Source: Mycobacteriales bacterium | Lineage (GTDB): Bacteria > Actinomycetota > Actinomycetes > JAFAQI01 | Direction: 5' to 3' | DNA: 39,914 nucleotides | Assembly: GCA_035504215.1 (NCBI GenBank) | Contig: DATJSI010000057.1 | Coordinates: 1 to 39,914 of the forward strand | Part shown: positions 25,531-34,874 of the stretch, in pieces | How positions within the stretch are numbered: position 1 is the stretch's first letter | Layout: each line of letters begins with the position of its first letter | Made by a program: the position numbers and the translations under genes | The notes under the pieces: generated by a model | Told to the model about the DNA's origin: nothing | Database searches by the model: none | Seen by the model: the letters and a program-made list of their open reading frames with translations, nothing else

Positions 25531-26632
25531 GCTGCGCACTTCGATCACGAGCCCGCCGGCCGAACTCCTCGGCGACCTCGGGTACACCGAAGGTCACCAT
25601 CGCATCGACAACGGCCTCGCGATCCGACGGGTCGACGACCAGACCCCCGTCGCCGATGATGAAACCGGCGCCGCCTCCCGCCCCACCGATGCTCCCGACA
25701 CCCGCGCGCGCCGCCTCGACGAAGACGGTGCCAGCAGGCTCGTGCGCCGACGGCATCACGAAGCACGTCGCGGTCTCGAACAGCCGCACGAGGCGAGCAC
25801 GATCCTCGGCAACGCCGAGTGCCAGCCGGCCGTGTCCCACCACCCCCGCAAGCTCGACGGCGGGATGGGCGCCGACCAGATGCAGCTCGGCATCGGGGTG
25901 GCGCCGGCGTACCTCTGGCCACGCGCCGAGCACCGCCGGACCGCCCTTGCGCTCCCACTCTCGACCCGCCCACAGAAACTGGGCGCGCGACCAGTCGCGC
26001 GGCATCGGGCGCGGGTCGAGGTTCGGTCCCTGCCCGACCGCGTGTACGGCGTGCGCCGGCACCTGATAGTCGATGATCGCCGAGCGCGCCGCCCAGTCGG
26101 TCACGAAGTAGACCCCGCGGGCCCGCCCGTACATGCGCTTGGATCGCTGCTGCGCAGCCTCGAGCCACCGCCGTCTGGCGCGCGCGAGGTGGGCGTAGTG
26201 GCCGGAGACACGGATCGCGGCTGCGAGGGTCGAGTCCTCGTAGGTCACCAGCGGCAACCCCACGTCACCCGGATCGACCTCGGTCCCGTGGGCCACGATC
26301 CCGACCGTCCCCCGGGGGGCGTGCAGGAGGTGGCGTCGCGCTCGGCGGCACCTGCGCCGGGTCATCGCCTCTGACCCGCGCGCCTGCCGAACGGCCATGC
26401 GCCAGGCATGCCGGGGATGCCGGCGGACCGACCGCAGGTCGAGCAGTCCCGGCGCGATCAGGCGGGCGAGCACGGTCTCAACGGCCGGGGCGCACTGCAG
26501 CGGCACCGGCCAGACCGCGACGCCCTGCCGCTCGATCGCGCGGGCAAGCTGGAACGGCAGTCCCGAGTACGAGCCGGGATCGGACGGGTCGCCGAGACTC
26601 GACAGGGCGAGGATCGGGCGGCTTGCCGCCAT
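25439..26632 (-). CDS. Glycosyltransferase, GT4-like
   Basis: The protein of about 397 aa has a GT-B fold pattern. The C-terminal half shows FLWAGREWERKGGPAVLGAW (acceptor/donor hinge), ELHLVGAHPAVELAGVVGHG, and MPSAHEPAGTVFVEAARAGV, the EPxGxxxxEAxAxG motif that binds the nucleotide sugar. The N-terminal acceptor half contains YEDSTLAAAI. Start: ATG 26632 has GGGAG upstream; the frame is open to 26692. It converges on and overlaps the GT87-like gene. Donor and acceptor are not predictable. Confidence 0.8.
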   Translation of the reverse strand: MAASRPILALSSLGDPSDPGSYSGLPFQLARAIERQGVAVWPVPLQCAPAVETVLARLIAPGLLDLRSVRRHPRHAWRMAVRQARGSEAMTRRRCRRARRHLLHAPRGTVGIVAHGTEVDPGDVGLPLVTYEDSTLAAAIRVSGHYAHLARARRRWLEAAQQRSKRMYGRARGVYFVTDWAARSAIIDYQVPAHAVHAVGQGPNLDPRPMPRDWSRAQFLWAGREWERKGGPAVLGAWPEVRRRHPDAELHLVGAHPAVELAGVVGHGRLALGVAEDRARLVRLFETATCFVMPSAHEPAGTVFVEAARAGVGSIGGAGGGAGFIIGDGGLVVDPSDREAVVDAMVTFGVPEVAEEFGRRARDRSAQLSWDRVAAELLRGLGVPVEGRTVATAGRAS

Positions 26633-26743
26633 CCCGACTCCCATCCGCCCGAACCGCCGACTCGGAGGGCTACAGCCGAACACCATCAGCACCGAGTAGA
26701 GAATTGACCCTGGTTATGGGGTTTTCCCGCTAGACGAGGACTC

Positions 26744-27979
26744 ATGCACACTTCCGTCCTTCGGCGTCCGATTCTCCTCGGCGTCAGCTCGCTCGCCGCC
26801 GCAACCCTGATCGCGACCGGCGCGCCCTCGGCGCAGGCCGCGACGACCGTGCCCGGCGGCGTCAGCGCCCGAAACTCGCGGTCACCGCTGACCGCCGCCG
26901 AGGTGACCGCCATCCGCACCGGCCTGGTCGACTCGCTGCAGCACACCGTGAACGCGCTCGCCGAGAAGTCGGGCAAGCACGACCACCAGTACTTCTCGCA
27001 CGGCGTCTGGCACAACACTGCCCCGCAGTGCCTGCGTTGCGACACCGGCCCGGCGGTGGCGTCGGCCGAGCTGGCCACGCTGACCGGCAACGCCGTCGAT
27101 CAGCGCCGGGCCGTCGAGACCTTCGACACGGCGATCACGCACCACCGCCACCACAGCGGGGCATTCGGGCCACCATCCGGCTCGGAGACCGGGCCCGGCA
27201 TCCAGACCGCGTTGTTCGCCAACGAGCTCGGCGAGGCTTACCTCGTCCTCGGAACGAGACTGTCGACCACGGTGCGCACGCGCTGGCGCAATGCCATCGC
27301 AGGCGCCGCCAACTACCTGGTCCGCGACGGCAACCTCAGCTGGTACACCAACGGCAACATCACGCTGGCCAACTCCCTGACCATGGCGCTCGCTGCCGAG
27401 GTCACCGGCGAGCCGAAGTACGTCGCGGACTACCACCAGGCGTTGAGCTTCTCGCTGCACCCGCCGCAGAAGCGGTGGCACGGCTTCGGGCTGCACATCA
27501 CCCGCAAGCCGAAGGGGCCGGTCGGGTACGGCGGCGCCGGATACCTCGCGGAGCAGGGAGCGCACAAGCCCGGGTTCGACGCCGACTACACCCAGCTGCA
27601 GACCAGCGACGCCGTCCAGCTCTACCTGCTGACCGGCGACCCGAAGGCGTTGTGGCTCACCACGTTGCTGGTCGACCGGTTGCTGCCGCGCGTGCACTTC
27701 GGCAAGTGGTTGCTGAACACCAGCAACGGCAGCCGGCACCCGCAGCACCATCGCTACATCAACTACACGACGGCGGGCCTGCCGGTCCTCGCGCTCGACA
27801 CGGACCGCCCCGGCCTGGCTCGGCATGCGGCGTCCCAGATCACCCGCGTCGAGCAGGTCTTCGCCGGTGCCGCCCACTACAGCAACATCGGGATGTACTA
27901 CGGGTTCGGCGACGACCCGGTGTCCGACCTGATCGCGCTGTCCGGCGGCCCGATCGCGCAGATCTCGAGCGTCCGGTAG
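26744..27979 (+). CDS. Secreted protein of unknown function, probable alpha/alpha-barrel enzyme
   Basis: The 411-aa protein has a clear signal peptide (MHTSVLRRPILLGVSSLAAA, cleavage near AQA-AT). Helical repeats such as DTAITHHRHHSGAFGPPSG, TALFANELGEAYLVLG, LANSLTMALAAEVTGEPKY and TSDAVQLYLLTGDPKALWL resemble the (alpha/alpha)n barrels of polysaccharide lyases, glycosidases and uronate epimerases. One CLRC pair (near residue 98) might form a disulfide. It lies between glycosyltransferase genes, so it may act on the exported polysaccharide. I cannot assign it to a known enzyme family. GAGGA lies just before ATG 26744. Confidence 0.7.
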   Translation: MHTSVLRRPILLGVSSLAAATLIATGAPSAQAATTVPGGVSARNSRSPLTAAEVTAIRTGLVDSLQHTVNALAEKSGKHDHQYFSHGVWHNTAPQCLRCDTGPAVASAELATLTGNAVDQRRAVETFDTAITHHRHHSGAFGPPSGSETGPGIQTALFANELGEAYLVLGTRLSTTVRTRWRNAIAGAANYLVRDGNLSWYTNGNITLANSLTMALAAEVTGEPKYVADYHQALSFSLHPPQKRWHGFGLHITRKPKGPVGYGGAGYLAEQGAHKPGFDADYTQLQTSDAVQLYLLTGDPKALWLTTLLVDRLLPRVHFGKWLLNTSNGSRHPQHHRYINYTTAGLPVLALDTDRPGLARHAASQITRVEQVFAGAAHYSNIGMYYGFGDDPVSDLIALSGGPIAQISSVR

Positions 27980-27986
27980 CCCGGTC

Positions 27987-29036
27987 TCAGCCGGCGAGCA
28001 GCTCGGCGAGCTGGTCGGCCTGGCCGTCGAGGTCGGCGTACTGCTCGAGGAACTCGCGTCCGCGCTGACCGAGCTCGCTTCGCAGCGACGGGTCCGCGAG
28101 CAGCTCCCGAAGCGCTCGATCCCAATCCGACGGCGTTTCGGCGAGGCGGCCGGCGCCGGAGCGCTCGACCAGCTCCCGGTTGACCCCGACCGGGCTGGCA
28201 ACGACCGGTACGCCGGCCGCCATGTACTGCAGCAGCTTGAAGCCGGCCTTGGTGCGCGTGTAACCGGTGTCGGGCAACGGCATGATGCCGACCGCGAACC
28301 GCGCGAACAGCGTCGGTTCCTCGGCAAGCGTCCAGAGTCGGAACCGCGACGGCCCCGCCCAGGCCCGAGAGCTCACCACTTCTACGTCGGCCAGCTGCTC
28401 CGCACGCAGGTTGCCGAGCACCTCTCGCAAGGGGTCGAGGTAGCGCAGCCCGCCGTTGGTGCCGGCCCAGCCGATCACCGGCTCGACGGCCCCGTGCCGC
28501 GCCTGCTGGTAGGCCGACGGATCGGGCACGGTCGGCAGGACGACGGGGTCGAGGTCACGGCGCGGCAGCGCATCGGCCAGCTCGGTGGTGCTGACGACAA
28601 CCTGGTCGGCGCGCGCCACCAGCCGCTTCGCCTGCTGCGGGCCATAGAGCCATTGCGCGACCCGTCCCCTCTCGTCAAGCGATGGTGAGCGGACGAACAG
28701 GTTGTCGTCGAGATCCAGCACGAGCCGGCCGCGATAGTGCTCGAACGGGCGGGCGAGTGCTCCGGGCCCGATCGGGTACGCGCCGCGTTGCACCAGCACG
28801 GCGTCGTACTCGGGCAACCGTCGCGCCAGCTCCTGCCATCGGGCGACGTACCGCACACCGTGGCTGCCGAAGAAGAGCACCCGGCCGAGCGGACCGGTTC
28901 GTGGCCGCGGGACGTCGCGAGCGACCAAGAGATCGACTGCGCCCAGCCGCTCGCGCAACCGCGGCACGTGCTGGACCGCACGGTGGCGGGTCGACGCACT
29001 CCACGTGTCGAGCTGCGTGATGACGGCGAATCTCAT
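27987..29036 (-). CDS. Glycosyltransferase, GT4-like
   Basis: The 349-aa protein begins MRFAVITQLDTWSASTRHR, the usual first strand of a GT-B enzyme whose N-terminal half binds the acceptor. LVLDLDDNLFVRSPS and VIGWAGTNGGLRYL (start of the donor domain) follow. FKLLQYMAAGVPVVASPVGVN is the C-terminal nucleotide-sugar motif. It starts 12 nt after the acetyltransferase gene, so the two are one operon. Its stop lies 7 bp from the convergent secreted-protein stop. Confidence 0.85.
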   Translation of the reverse strand: MRFAVITQLDTWSASTRHRAVQHVPRLRERLGAVDLLVARDVPRPRTGPLGRVLFFGSHGVRYVARWQELARRLPEYDAVLVQRGAYPIGPGALARPFEHYRGRLVLDLDDNLFVRSPSLDERGRVAQWLYGPQQAKRLVARADQVVVSTTELADALPRRDLDPVVLPTVPDPSAYQQARHGAVEPVIGWAGTNGGLRYLDPLREVLGNLRAEQLADVEVVSSRAWAGPSRFRLWTLAEEPTLFARFAVGIMPLPDTGYTRTKAGFKLLQYMAAGVPVVASPVGVNRELVERSGAGRLAETPSDWDRALRELLADPSLRSELGQRGREFLEQYADLDGQADQLAELLAG

Positions 29037-29048
29037 TCGCTCGACGAC

Positions 29049-29585
29049 TCAGCGAACATGACGCGGGCGCTCGAGCACTTTCACGACTCTGGACTCCGGC
29101 GCGCGGACGACAGCGCGCGGCGGCACATCCGACGTCACTACCGCGTTGGCTCCGATGTGCGCGCCATCACCGACGGTGATCGGGCCGACGATAACCGCGT
29201 TCGATCCGATGAAGACGTCGTCCCCGATCACCGGTGAGCCGCCGTAGCCGTGGCCGAGCGTCACGCCCTGCATCAACTGACAGCGATCGCCGACCACACA
29301 GCGCGGGCCGATCACGACCGACACCGGGTGGTGCAGCTGCAGACCCGCACCGATGCGAGCACTCGCCGAGATATCGCTACCGGTCAGTACGCCGGACCCC
29401 CACTTGATCAGCGTTGCGAGACCCCAGCGGGCGCCGGCCGACTGCGACAACCGAAACAGCAAGACGGCCTGTAACCGTTGCAGCAACGCGATCCTGGCCA
29501 CCAACCCGAGGGTCGAGCGCGGTGGCCGATCGGCGTACTTGGAGTACGCCTGTACGTCGGACTTGAACAACTGCAGCCAGTTCAT
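29049..29585 (-). CDS. Serine O-acetyltransferase-like hexapeptide acyltransferase
   Basis: The 178-aa protein begins MNWLQLFKSDVQAYSKY, like CysE-family enzymes in polysaccharide clusters. Residues about 85-165 form a left-handed beta-helix: SASARIGAGLQLHHPVSVVI, QGVTLGHGYGGSPVIGDDVF, IGSNAVIVGPITVGDGAHIG. The motif GHGYGGSP replaces the GxGxxxGD(R/K)HP of classical CysE. It may acetylate serine or, given the neighbours, a sugar. The start ATG 29585 has AGGAAA upstream; longer frames are not supported. Confidence 0.85.
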   Translation of the reverse strand: MNWLQLFKSDVQAYSKYADRPPRSTLGLVARIALLQRLQAVLLFRLSQSAGARWGLATLIKWGSGVLTGSDISASARIGAGLQLHHPVSVVIGPRCVVGDRCQLMQGVTLGHGYGGSPVIGDDVFIGSNAVIVGPITVGDGAHIGANAVVTSDVPPRAVVRAPESRVVKVLERPRHVR

Positions 29586-29901
29586 GTGAGTTTCCTGTTG
29601 CGCGAGGGGAGCGACCTCAGCGTTGTTCCCCGTCCCGACGCCGCCGAACGATCTCGTCACGCGCCGTTGCGCGGCAAGCCGTCGAGAGTTCACCCGGTAA
29701 CACGCCGAACCCGATGATTAGGCCCCGCGCGGCCCTGGGTAGTGACATCCGCGGACGGCGACCACGAGCCCTGACCGAGCGGGCGCATCTCCACAACATC
29801 ACGCACACCCATCATTCGCCGTCGTGGTGGCGATACGGCTGTCGCGCCGGAACGCACAGTCGCTCTGCCCGGGGAACCCACGCATCGAGGAGACAAAGTC
29901 C
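29586..29901. other. 316-bp divergent control region of the polysaccharide genes
   Basis: This gap separates the divergent acetyltransferase and glycosylphosphotransferase genes and must hold both promoters. Open frames within it show no family pattern. I could not identify confident -35/-10 pairs, operators or a riboswitch. GAGGAG with 9-nt spacing precedes the plus-strand GTG start. Confidence 0.5.
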
Positions 29902-31278
29902 GTGAGCACCATTCCCTCCCCTCGCATGCCCGCAATCAAGGAACCAGCGCGCCTCCTGCGCCGCCCGGCCTGGGTGCTGCTGCTCACCGTGGACGTGCTC
30001 GGCATCATGGCGCCGTCGCCGTTCCTGTCGCACGGGCGCTTCGAGCTGCTGTCGATGGCTGTGGTCAGCGCGATGCTCTTCCAAGCCGGCGGGCTCTACC
30101 GGCCGCAACTGAAGTTGTCGGTGCTCGACGACGCACCGAAGCTCGTCACGCGATCGGTAGCCGCTGCGATCTTCGTCGGCGCGATCACAGCCGTAATCGG
30201 CTACCAGCCGGTACTGAGCGACTTCTTCCTGCTCGCCGTCATGGCCGTCGGGTTACATCTCGCCAGCCGCGCAATCGCGTACTCGATCATCAGATACGCG
30301 CGCTCGCGTGGCTCCGTGGCGCACTCGACCCTGGTGGTCGGCGGCGGGGCGGTCGCCGACCGGATCGTCGGGCGGCTGCGCGCCGACCGGAGCTACGGAC
30401 TGCGGCCGATCGGCTTCCTCGACCACCACTCCGACCGCCAGCTCGTGGCGAGCGGGATTCCGTTTCGAGGTTCGACGTATGAGCTGCCGCAACAGCTCGA
30501 CCGCACGAACGCTCGCGTGGTGATCGTCGCGTTCACGGACGGCAGCGACGCGGACCTGATTCCCGTGTTGCGCGCCTCCGAGCGGCGTGGCTGCGACGTG
30601 TTCGTCGTACCGCGGCTGTTCGAGATCTACAACTACGGCCAGACCGATCACATCGGCGCGATTCCCGTGGTCCGGATCTGGCGCCCGCGCCTGAGCCGCA
30701 CGGCGTGGCTGCTGAAGCGTTCGTTGGACGTCGTTGTCAGCAGCGCTGCGCTGACCCTGCTCTCGCCGCTGTTCGCCGTCGTCGCTCTGGCGGTGCGCCG
30801 AGAAGGCGGGCCGGGCGTGATCTTCCGGCAGACGCGCGTCGGCCTGGACAACCGCGAGTTCCAGCTCATGAAGTTCCGGACGCTGGCGCCGTGTGATGAC
30901 GCCGAGTCGGCGACCCGGTGGAATATCTCCGACGACGAGCGGATGGGTCCGGTCGGGCGGGTTCTTCGACGTACGTCGATCGACGAACTTCCCCAGCTGG
31001 TGAACATCCTCCGCGGCGACATGACGCTCGTCGGTCCCCGGCCGGAGCGCCCGCACTTCGTCCAGACCTTCACCGACGAGATCCCCGACTACGCGCTGCG
31101 CTGCCGGATGCGGGCCGGGCTCACCGGTCTCGCACAGGTCAACGGGTTGCGCGGTGACACCTCGATCGTGGACCGCGCGCGCTACGACAACTTCTACATC
31201 GACAACTGGTCACTCTGGCTCGACGTGAAGATCATGGCCGGCACGGTGCGCGAGGTGGTGGGCGCCCGTGGCAAGTAA
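29902..31278 (+). CDS. Polyprenyl glycosylphosphotransferase (initiating enzyme)
   Basis: The 458-aa membrane enzyme moves a sugar-1-phosphate from a nucleotide sugar to undecaprenyl phosphate, starting the repeat unit. An N-terminal part with about four helices and a CoA-binding-like domain (TLVVGGGAVADRIVGRLRAD) precedes the bacterial sugar transferase domain. That domain starts at KRSLDVVVSSAALTLLSPLF (about residue 272) and includes VIFRQTRVGLDNREFQLMKF, DELPQLVNILRGDMTLVGPR and GLTGLAQVNGLRG. GTG 29902 was chosen for its GAGGAG site. It heads an operon running past the right edge. Confidence 0.93.
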   Translation: MSTIPSPRMPAIKEPARLLRRPAWVLLLTVDVLGIMAPSPFLSHGRFELLSMAVVSAMLFQAGGLYRPQLKLSVLDDAPKLVTRSVAAAIFVGAITAVIGYQPVLSDFFLLAVMAVGLHLASRAIAYSIIRYARSRGSVAHSTLVVGGGAVADRIVGRLRADRSYGLRPIGFLDHHSDRQLVASGIPFRGSTYELPQQLDRTNARVVIVAFTDGSDADLIPVLRASERRGCDVFVVPRLFEIYNYGQTDHIGAIPVVRIWRPRLSRTAWLLKRSLDVVVSSAALTLLSPLFAVVALAVRREGGPGVIFRQTRVGLDNREFQLMKFRTLAPCDDAESATRWNISDDERMGPVGRVLRRTSIDELPQLVNILRGDMTLVGPRPERPHFVQTFTDEIPDYALRCRMRAGLTGLAQVNGLRGDTSIVDRARYDNFYIDNWSLWLDVKIMAGTVREVVGARGK

Positions 31279-32452
31279 CGCGATGACCTCGCGAGCGCTG
31301 CGGGTCGCAGTGGCGCACAACCTGAAGCCGGGCGGTGCCCACCGCCGCCTGCGGGCGCAGGTCGCACACCTGGACGGCACCGTGCGCGAGTTCACCCTCG
31401 ACACTGCCGAACCGTTGAGCAACGACGCCGTGGTCGTGCCGGTCTCCACGCGGGCGCCGCAGTCGCCGCGCTGGCGGCGACCGGTACGGCGTTACACCGA
31501 CCTGTGGCAGATCGGTTCGGCGTGGACGCGCTGCTTCGCCGAGGTCGCCCGCTGGCAACCCGACGTCGTCTGGCTGAACCCCTGCCAGTTCCTCCAAGCA
31601 CCAAAGTTGCCGAGCGATCTGGCGATCCCGACGGTCTACTACTGCGACGAGCCGCGACGCGCGGACTACGAACCGGCTGCGTTTGCGCAAACCAACCCGG
31701 CCACGCGCGGGGTGTACGCACCACTTCGGCGCCGCGAGCGCCGGCTCGACCGCGCGAGCGTGCGTCGAGTCACGGGGATCGCCACGAACTCCTCCTACTC
31801 GGCCGCCGCGATCCGATCGGCGTACGGGCGCGACGCGTCCGTCGTGCGCTGCGGTGTCAATGCCTGCTTCACCCCGGCAACGCCGCCGACGATCCCGCCG
31901 CAACATGTTCTCTCGGTGGGTGCGCTGATTCCGAGCAAAGGCCACGACCTCGCCATCGCCGCGGTGGCCCGAGGAGCCCGCGACCTGCCGCTCGTGGTCG
32001 TGGCGCCGCGCCGGGCCGAGGCCGAGGAACGCCGCCTGACCGAGCTGGCAACCGCACATCGGGTCGACCTCCGGATCCGCACCGGCATCTCCGATGCGGA
32101 CCTCGTCGAGCACTACCGAAGCGCTCTTGCCACCGTCTATCTCGCCCGCGCCGAGCCGCTCGGTCTGGTCAGCCTCGAAGCCCAGGCCTGCGGCTGCCCG
32201 GTCATCGTTGCCGACGAAGGCGGCCTGCCCGAGACCGTCCTGAACGGCAGCACAGGCTGGGTCGTCGAACGCAACGCGGCCGCGGCCGGCGAGCGACTGC
32301 GCAGGTTGCGCAACGAGACCCTCCGCGCCTCGATCGTGATCGCCGCCGCGCGCCACGGGGCTGCCGCGTCTTGGGCGGAGTCCGCGCAGCAGATGCAGGC
32401 GCTCCTCGAGTCGGCCACGCCGGCCGTCCGGATCGTGCAGGTGGCGGCATGA
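31268..32452 (+). CDS. Glycosyltransferase, GT4-like
   Basis: The 394-aa protein has the GT-B layout. The N-terminal half opens LRVAVAHNLKPGGAHRRL. The donor half has VLSVGALIPSKGHDLAIAAV and EPLGLVSLEAQACGCPVIVA, the ExxGLxxxEAxxxGxPV motif. The start GTG 31268 overlaps the previous stop by 11 nt; ATG 31283 is an equally possible start. Part of the polysaccharide operon. Confidence 0.88.
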   Translation: MASNAMTSRALRVAVAHNLKPGGAHRRLRAQVAHLDGTVREFTLDTAEPLSNDAVVVPVSTRAPQSPRWRRPVRRYTDLWQIGSAWTRCFAEVARWQPDVVWLNPCQFLQAPKLPSDLAIPTVYYCDEPRRADYEPAAFAQTNPATRGVYAPLRRRERRLDRASVRRVTGIATNSSYSAAAIRSAYGRDASVVRCGVNACFTPATPPTIPPQHVLSVGALIPSKGHDLAIAAVARGARDLPLVVVAPRRAEAEERRLTELATAHRVDLRIRTGISDADLVEHYRSALATVYLARAEPLGLVSLEAQACGCPVIVADEGGLPETVLNGSTGWVVERNAAAAGERLRRLRNETLRASIVIAAARHGAAASWAESAQQMQALLESATPAVRIVQVAA

Positions 32453-33618
32453 AGCCTTCGGCTGCCCGGAGCACCCGGCTCGTGATGTGCGCGAAGAGCC
32501 CCTGGTCGCCGAGCATTCGGCGCGAGCACTGGCTTGCGCGGGAGACCGCGGCGCACGGGGTAGAGACGATCTACCTCGAGGCGCCCGCGGACATCCGCGC
32601 GCTCGCCGACAGCGACGAGTGCGCGCGCTACCTCACCGGTCTTCTGCGCGGCGCCCGGCGCCGGCCGAGCGGGCCTGATGCCGTCGGTGTCGACCTGTGG
32701 TCCCGCAGCACCGTCGTGCCGCCGCATCGCGGGCCACGCGCCCTCGCATGGGACGCCGCACGACTGGCCCACGATCTCGCTCGATTCGACCAGCCCGAAA
32801 CGGTAGTCGTGGCCTGCTCACCGTGGGCATGGCCTGCTGTTGAAGGCCTGACCCAGGCGCGTCGCGTCATCGACCTCGGCGACGACTGGGCGGCGCTGAT
32901 CCCGGACCGTGCCGACCTCGTCGCCGCGCTCTACGCCCGCATCGCCGCGACCGCGGACGGGATCGTGCTCGCTTCGGCGGACCTCGTCGGCGCCTTCCCC
33001 GGTCGCATCCCGACGGTGATCCCGAACGGTGTCGATCCCTCGATGATCGCCTCACCACCGACGGCTCCGCCCGATCGCCGCCGCATGGTGTACGTCGGCA
33101 CGCTGTCGGAACGCCTCGACGTGCCGTTGCTCACCGACGTCGTGCGCGCGCTCCCCTCGTGGACGCTCGACCTGTATGGACCGTGTGCCTACCGCCGCCG
33201 CGGCAACCGACCGGACGCCGAGTTGCTCGGCTTGTTGGCACAGGCGCCCGAGCGGGTGCGCTGGCACGGCCCGCTGCCGCGACCCGACGTACCCGAGGTC
33301 ATCGACGGTTCCGACGTTGCGCTGGTTCCGAACCGGGCGAGCAGCACCGCCGGGCAGGACTCGATGAAGGTCTACGACTACGCCGCGCGCGGTCGGCCGA
33401 TCGTCGCCACCACAGCGGTGCTCGGTCGCCGGCGGGTTCCGGGCGCGTTGGTCGCCAGCGGCCCGGTCGAGTTCGTCGGCGCCGTGGCCGAAGGCGCCGA
33501 GCAACCTGCGCACGCCCGGCAAGAGGCGGTCGGCTGGGCGGCCCGCAACACCTGGCCGCGTCGCTGGCCGCAGTGGTGGGCCGCCGTACGAGGACCAGGT
33601 CAGGAGGTGAGGGCATGA
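32449..33618 (+). CDS. Glycosyltransferase, GT4-like
   Basis: The 389-aa protein starts MKPSAARSTRLVMCAKSPW. Its central part has TVIPNGVDPSMIAS, then RRMVYVGTLSERLDVPLLTD at the donor-domain start, and DSMKVYDYAARGRPIVATTA, a variant nucleotide-sugar site in which a short MKVYDYxAxGxPIV motif replaces the usual EGFG. Such a pattern is seen in glycosyltransferases resembling TuaH-like enzymes. The start ATG 32449 overlaps the previous stop (ATGA). The sugar is unknown. Confidence 0.85.
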   Translation: MKPSAARSTRLVMCAKSPWSPSIRREHWLARETAAHGVETIYLEAPADIRALADSDECARYLTGLLRGARRRPSGPDAVGVDLWSRSTVVPPHRGPRALAWDAARLAHDLARFDQPETVVVACSPWAWPAVEGLTQARRVIDLGDDWAALIPDRADLVAALYARIAATADGIVLASADLVGAFPGRIPTVIPNGVDPSMIASPPTAPPDRRRMVYVGTLSERLDVPLLTDVVRALPSWTLDLYGPCAYRRRGNRPDAELLGLLAQAPERVRWHGPLPRPDVPEVIDGSDVALVPNRASSTAGQDSMKVYDYAARGRPIVATTAVLGRRRVPGALVASGPVEFVGAVAEGAEQPAHARQEAVGWAARNTWPRRWPQWWAAVRGPGQEVRA

Positions 33619-34874
33619 CCGCGGCACCGATCAGGTCGACGCCGATCGTCATGGTCACGAACGCGGTGGCGCCCGACCAGCTCGGCGGGCTCGAGCGCTA
33701 CGTCCGCGAGCTGTCCGCCGCCTTGGTGCGGCGCGGGCACCCGGTGAGCGTCGTCGCCAAGCGCGTCTCGATCGACCACCCGCCCGAGGAGGTAGCTGCC
33801 GACGGTGTCCGGATCATCCGTCATGCCGTGCCGGCTAAGTCCGATCCGGCCTTCGCGGTGAAGTACCCGCTCGCGGTCGGCACCGCAGTCGACCGTGCGC
33901 TGCCAACGATCGGCCGCGATGCGGTGCTCCACGCGCATTTCGTCACGTCCGCGCTCGCCCCGATGCTCCGCCGCCAGCCGTACCTCTACACCTTCCACGC
34001 ACCGGTGCACCGGGAGCTGCTGGACGAGCGCCAGGGCAGCTACCTGCTGCCGCGACCGCTTCAGCCGCTCGCGGTCCGCGGCTTGCGAGCCGCCGAGCGC
34101 GCCGTTCTCGGTCGCGCCTCCGGGCTGGTCGTGCTGAGCGAGTTCTCTCGCCGCGAGATCGCCCGGCTGCACCCGGCCGCGGCCCGGCGAGCCGGGTTGA
34201 TTCGCGGCGGCCTCGATGTCGACCGCTTCACACCTGCTTCCGAGGTGACGCCCCCGGTCGCGGCTACCCCGGGCGATCCGCTGCTCGTCACCGCCCGCCG
34301 GCTGACGCCACGAACCGGCGTGCTCGAGCTGGTCGCGGCGATGCCCGCCATCGTCGACCGCCATCCCTCGGCCCGGCTGGTCGTCCTCGGCGAAGGCGCC
34401 GCCCGCCCGGAGATCGAGACGATGGTCTCGAACCTCGCGCTCGCGAACAGCGTCGAGCTCCGCGGCTGGGTCGACGATCACGAGCTGGCGAGCTGGTACC
34501 GCCGCGCCGATCTCGCCGTCACGCCGACGCAGCGACTCGAAGGGTTCGGCCTCGCGACCGCGGAAGCCCTCTCATGCGGTACGCCGGTGCTGGTCACTCC
34601 GGTCGGCGCGAACCCGGAGGTTGTCGATGGCCTCGGATCCGACTACCTCGCCGCGGGCACCACTCCCGCTGACCTCGCGGGCGCGGCCAACCGGGCGCTC
34701 GACGCCCGGCTGGACTCCCGACCACCGACCGAGTCGGTGCGAGCTGTCGTCGCTCCGCGGTTCGGCTGGGAACACGTCTGCGAACAGTACGAGCGGCAGT
34801 ACCTGAACCTGTCCGGCACATCGAACGCCCCGTCCGAGCTCCATCCGACACCCAACCTGGAGAAGGCGTCATGA
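33615..34874 (+). CDS. Glycosyltransferase, GT4 family
   Basis: The 419-aa protein shows the classical GT4 order: VTNAVAPDQLGGLERYVREL at the N-terminus (acceptor side, GGLERYV), HAHFVTSALAPML, GLVVLSEFSRREIARL, LLVTARRLTPRTGVLELVAA and EGFGLATAEALSCGTPVLVT with the catalytic-site glutamates. It resembles enzymes that add hexoses to lipid-linked repeat units. The start ATG 33615 overlaps the previous stop and is preceded by GGAGGTGAGGG. Confidence 0.92.
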   Translation: MTAAPIRSTPIVMVTNAVAPDQLGGLERYVRELSAALVRRGHPVSVVAKRVSIDHPPEEVAADGVRIIRHAVPAKSDPAFAVKYPLAVGTAVDRALPTIGRDAVLHAHFVTSALAPMLRRQPYLYTFHAPVHRELLDERQGSYLLPRPLQPLAVRGLRAAERAVLGRASGLVVLSEFSRREIARLHPAAARRAGLIRGGLDVDRFTPASEVTPPVAATPGDPLLVTARRLTPRTGVLELVAAMPAIVDRHPSARLVVLGEGAARPEIETMVSNLALANSVELRGWVDDHELASWYRRADLAVTPTQRLEGFGLATAEALSCGTPVLVTPVGANPEVVDGLGSDYLAAGTTPADLAGAANRALDARLDSRPPTESVRAVVAPRFGWEHVCEQYERQYLNLSGTSNAPSELHPTPNLEKAS

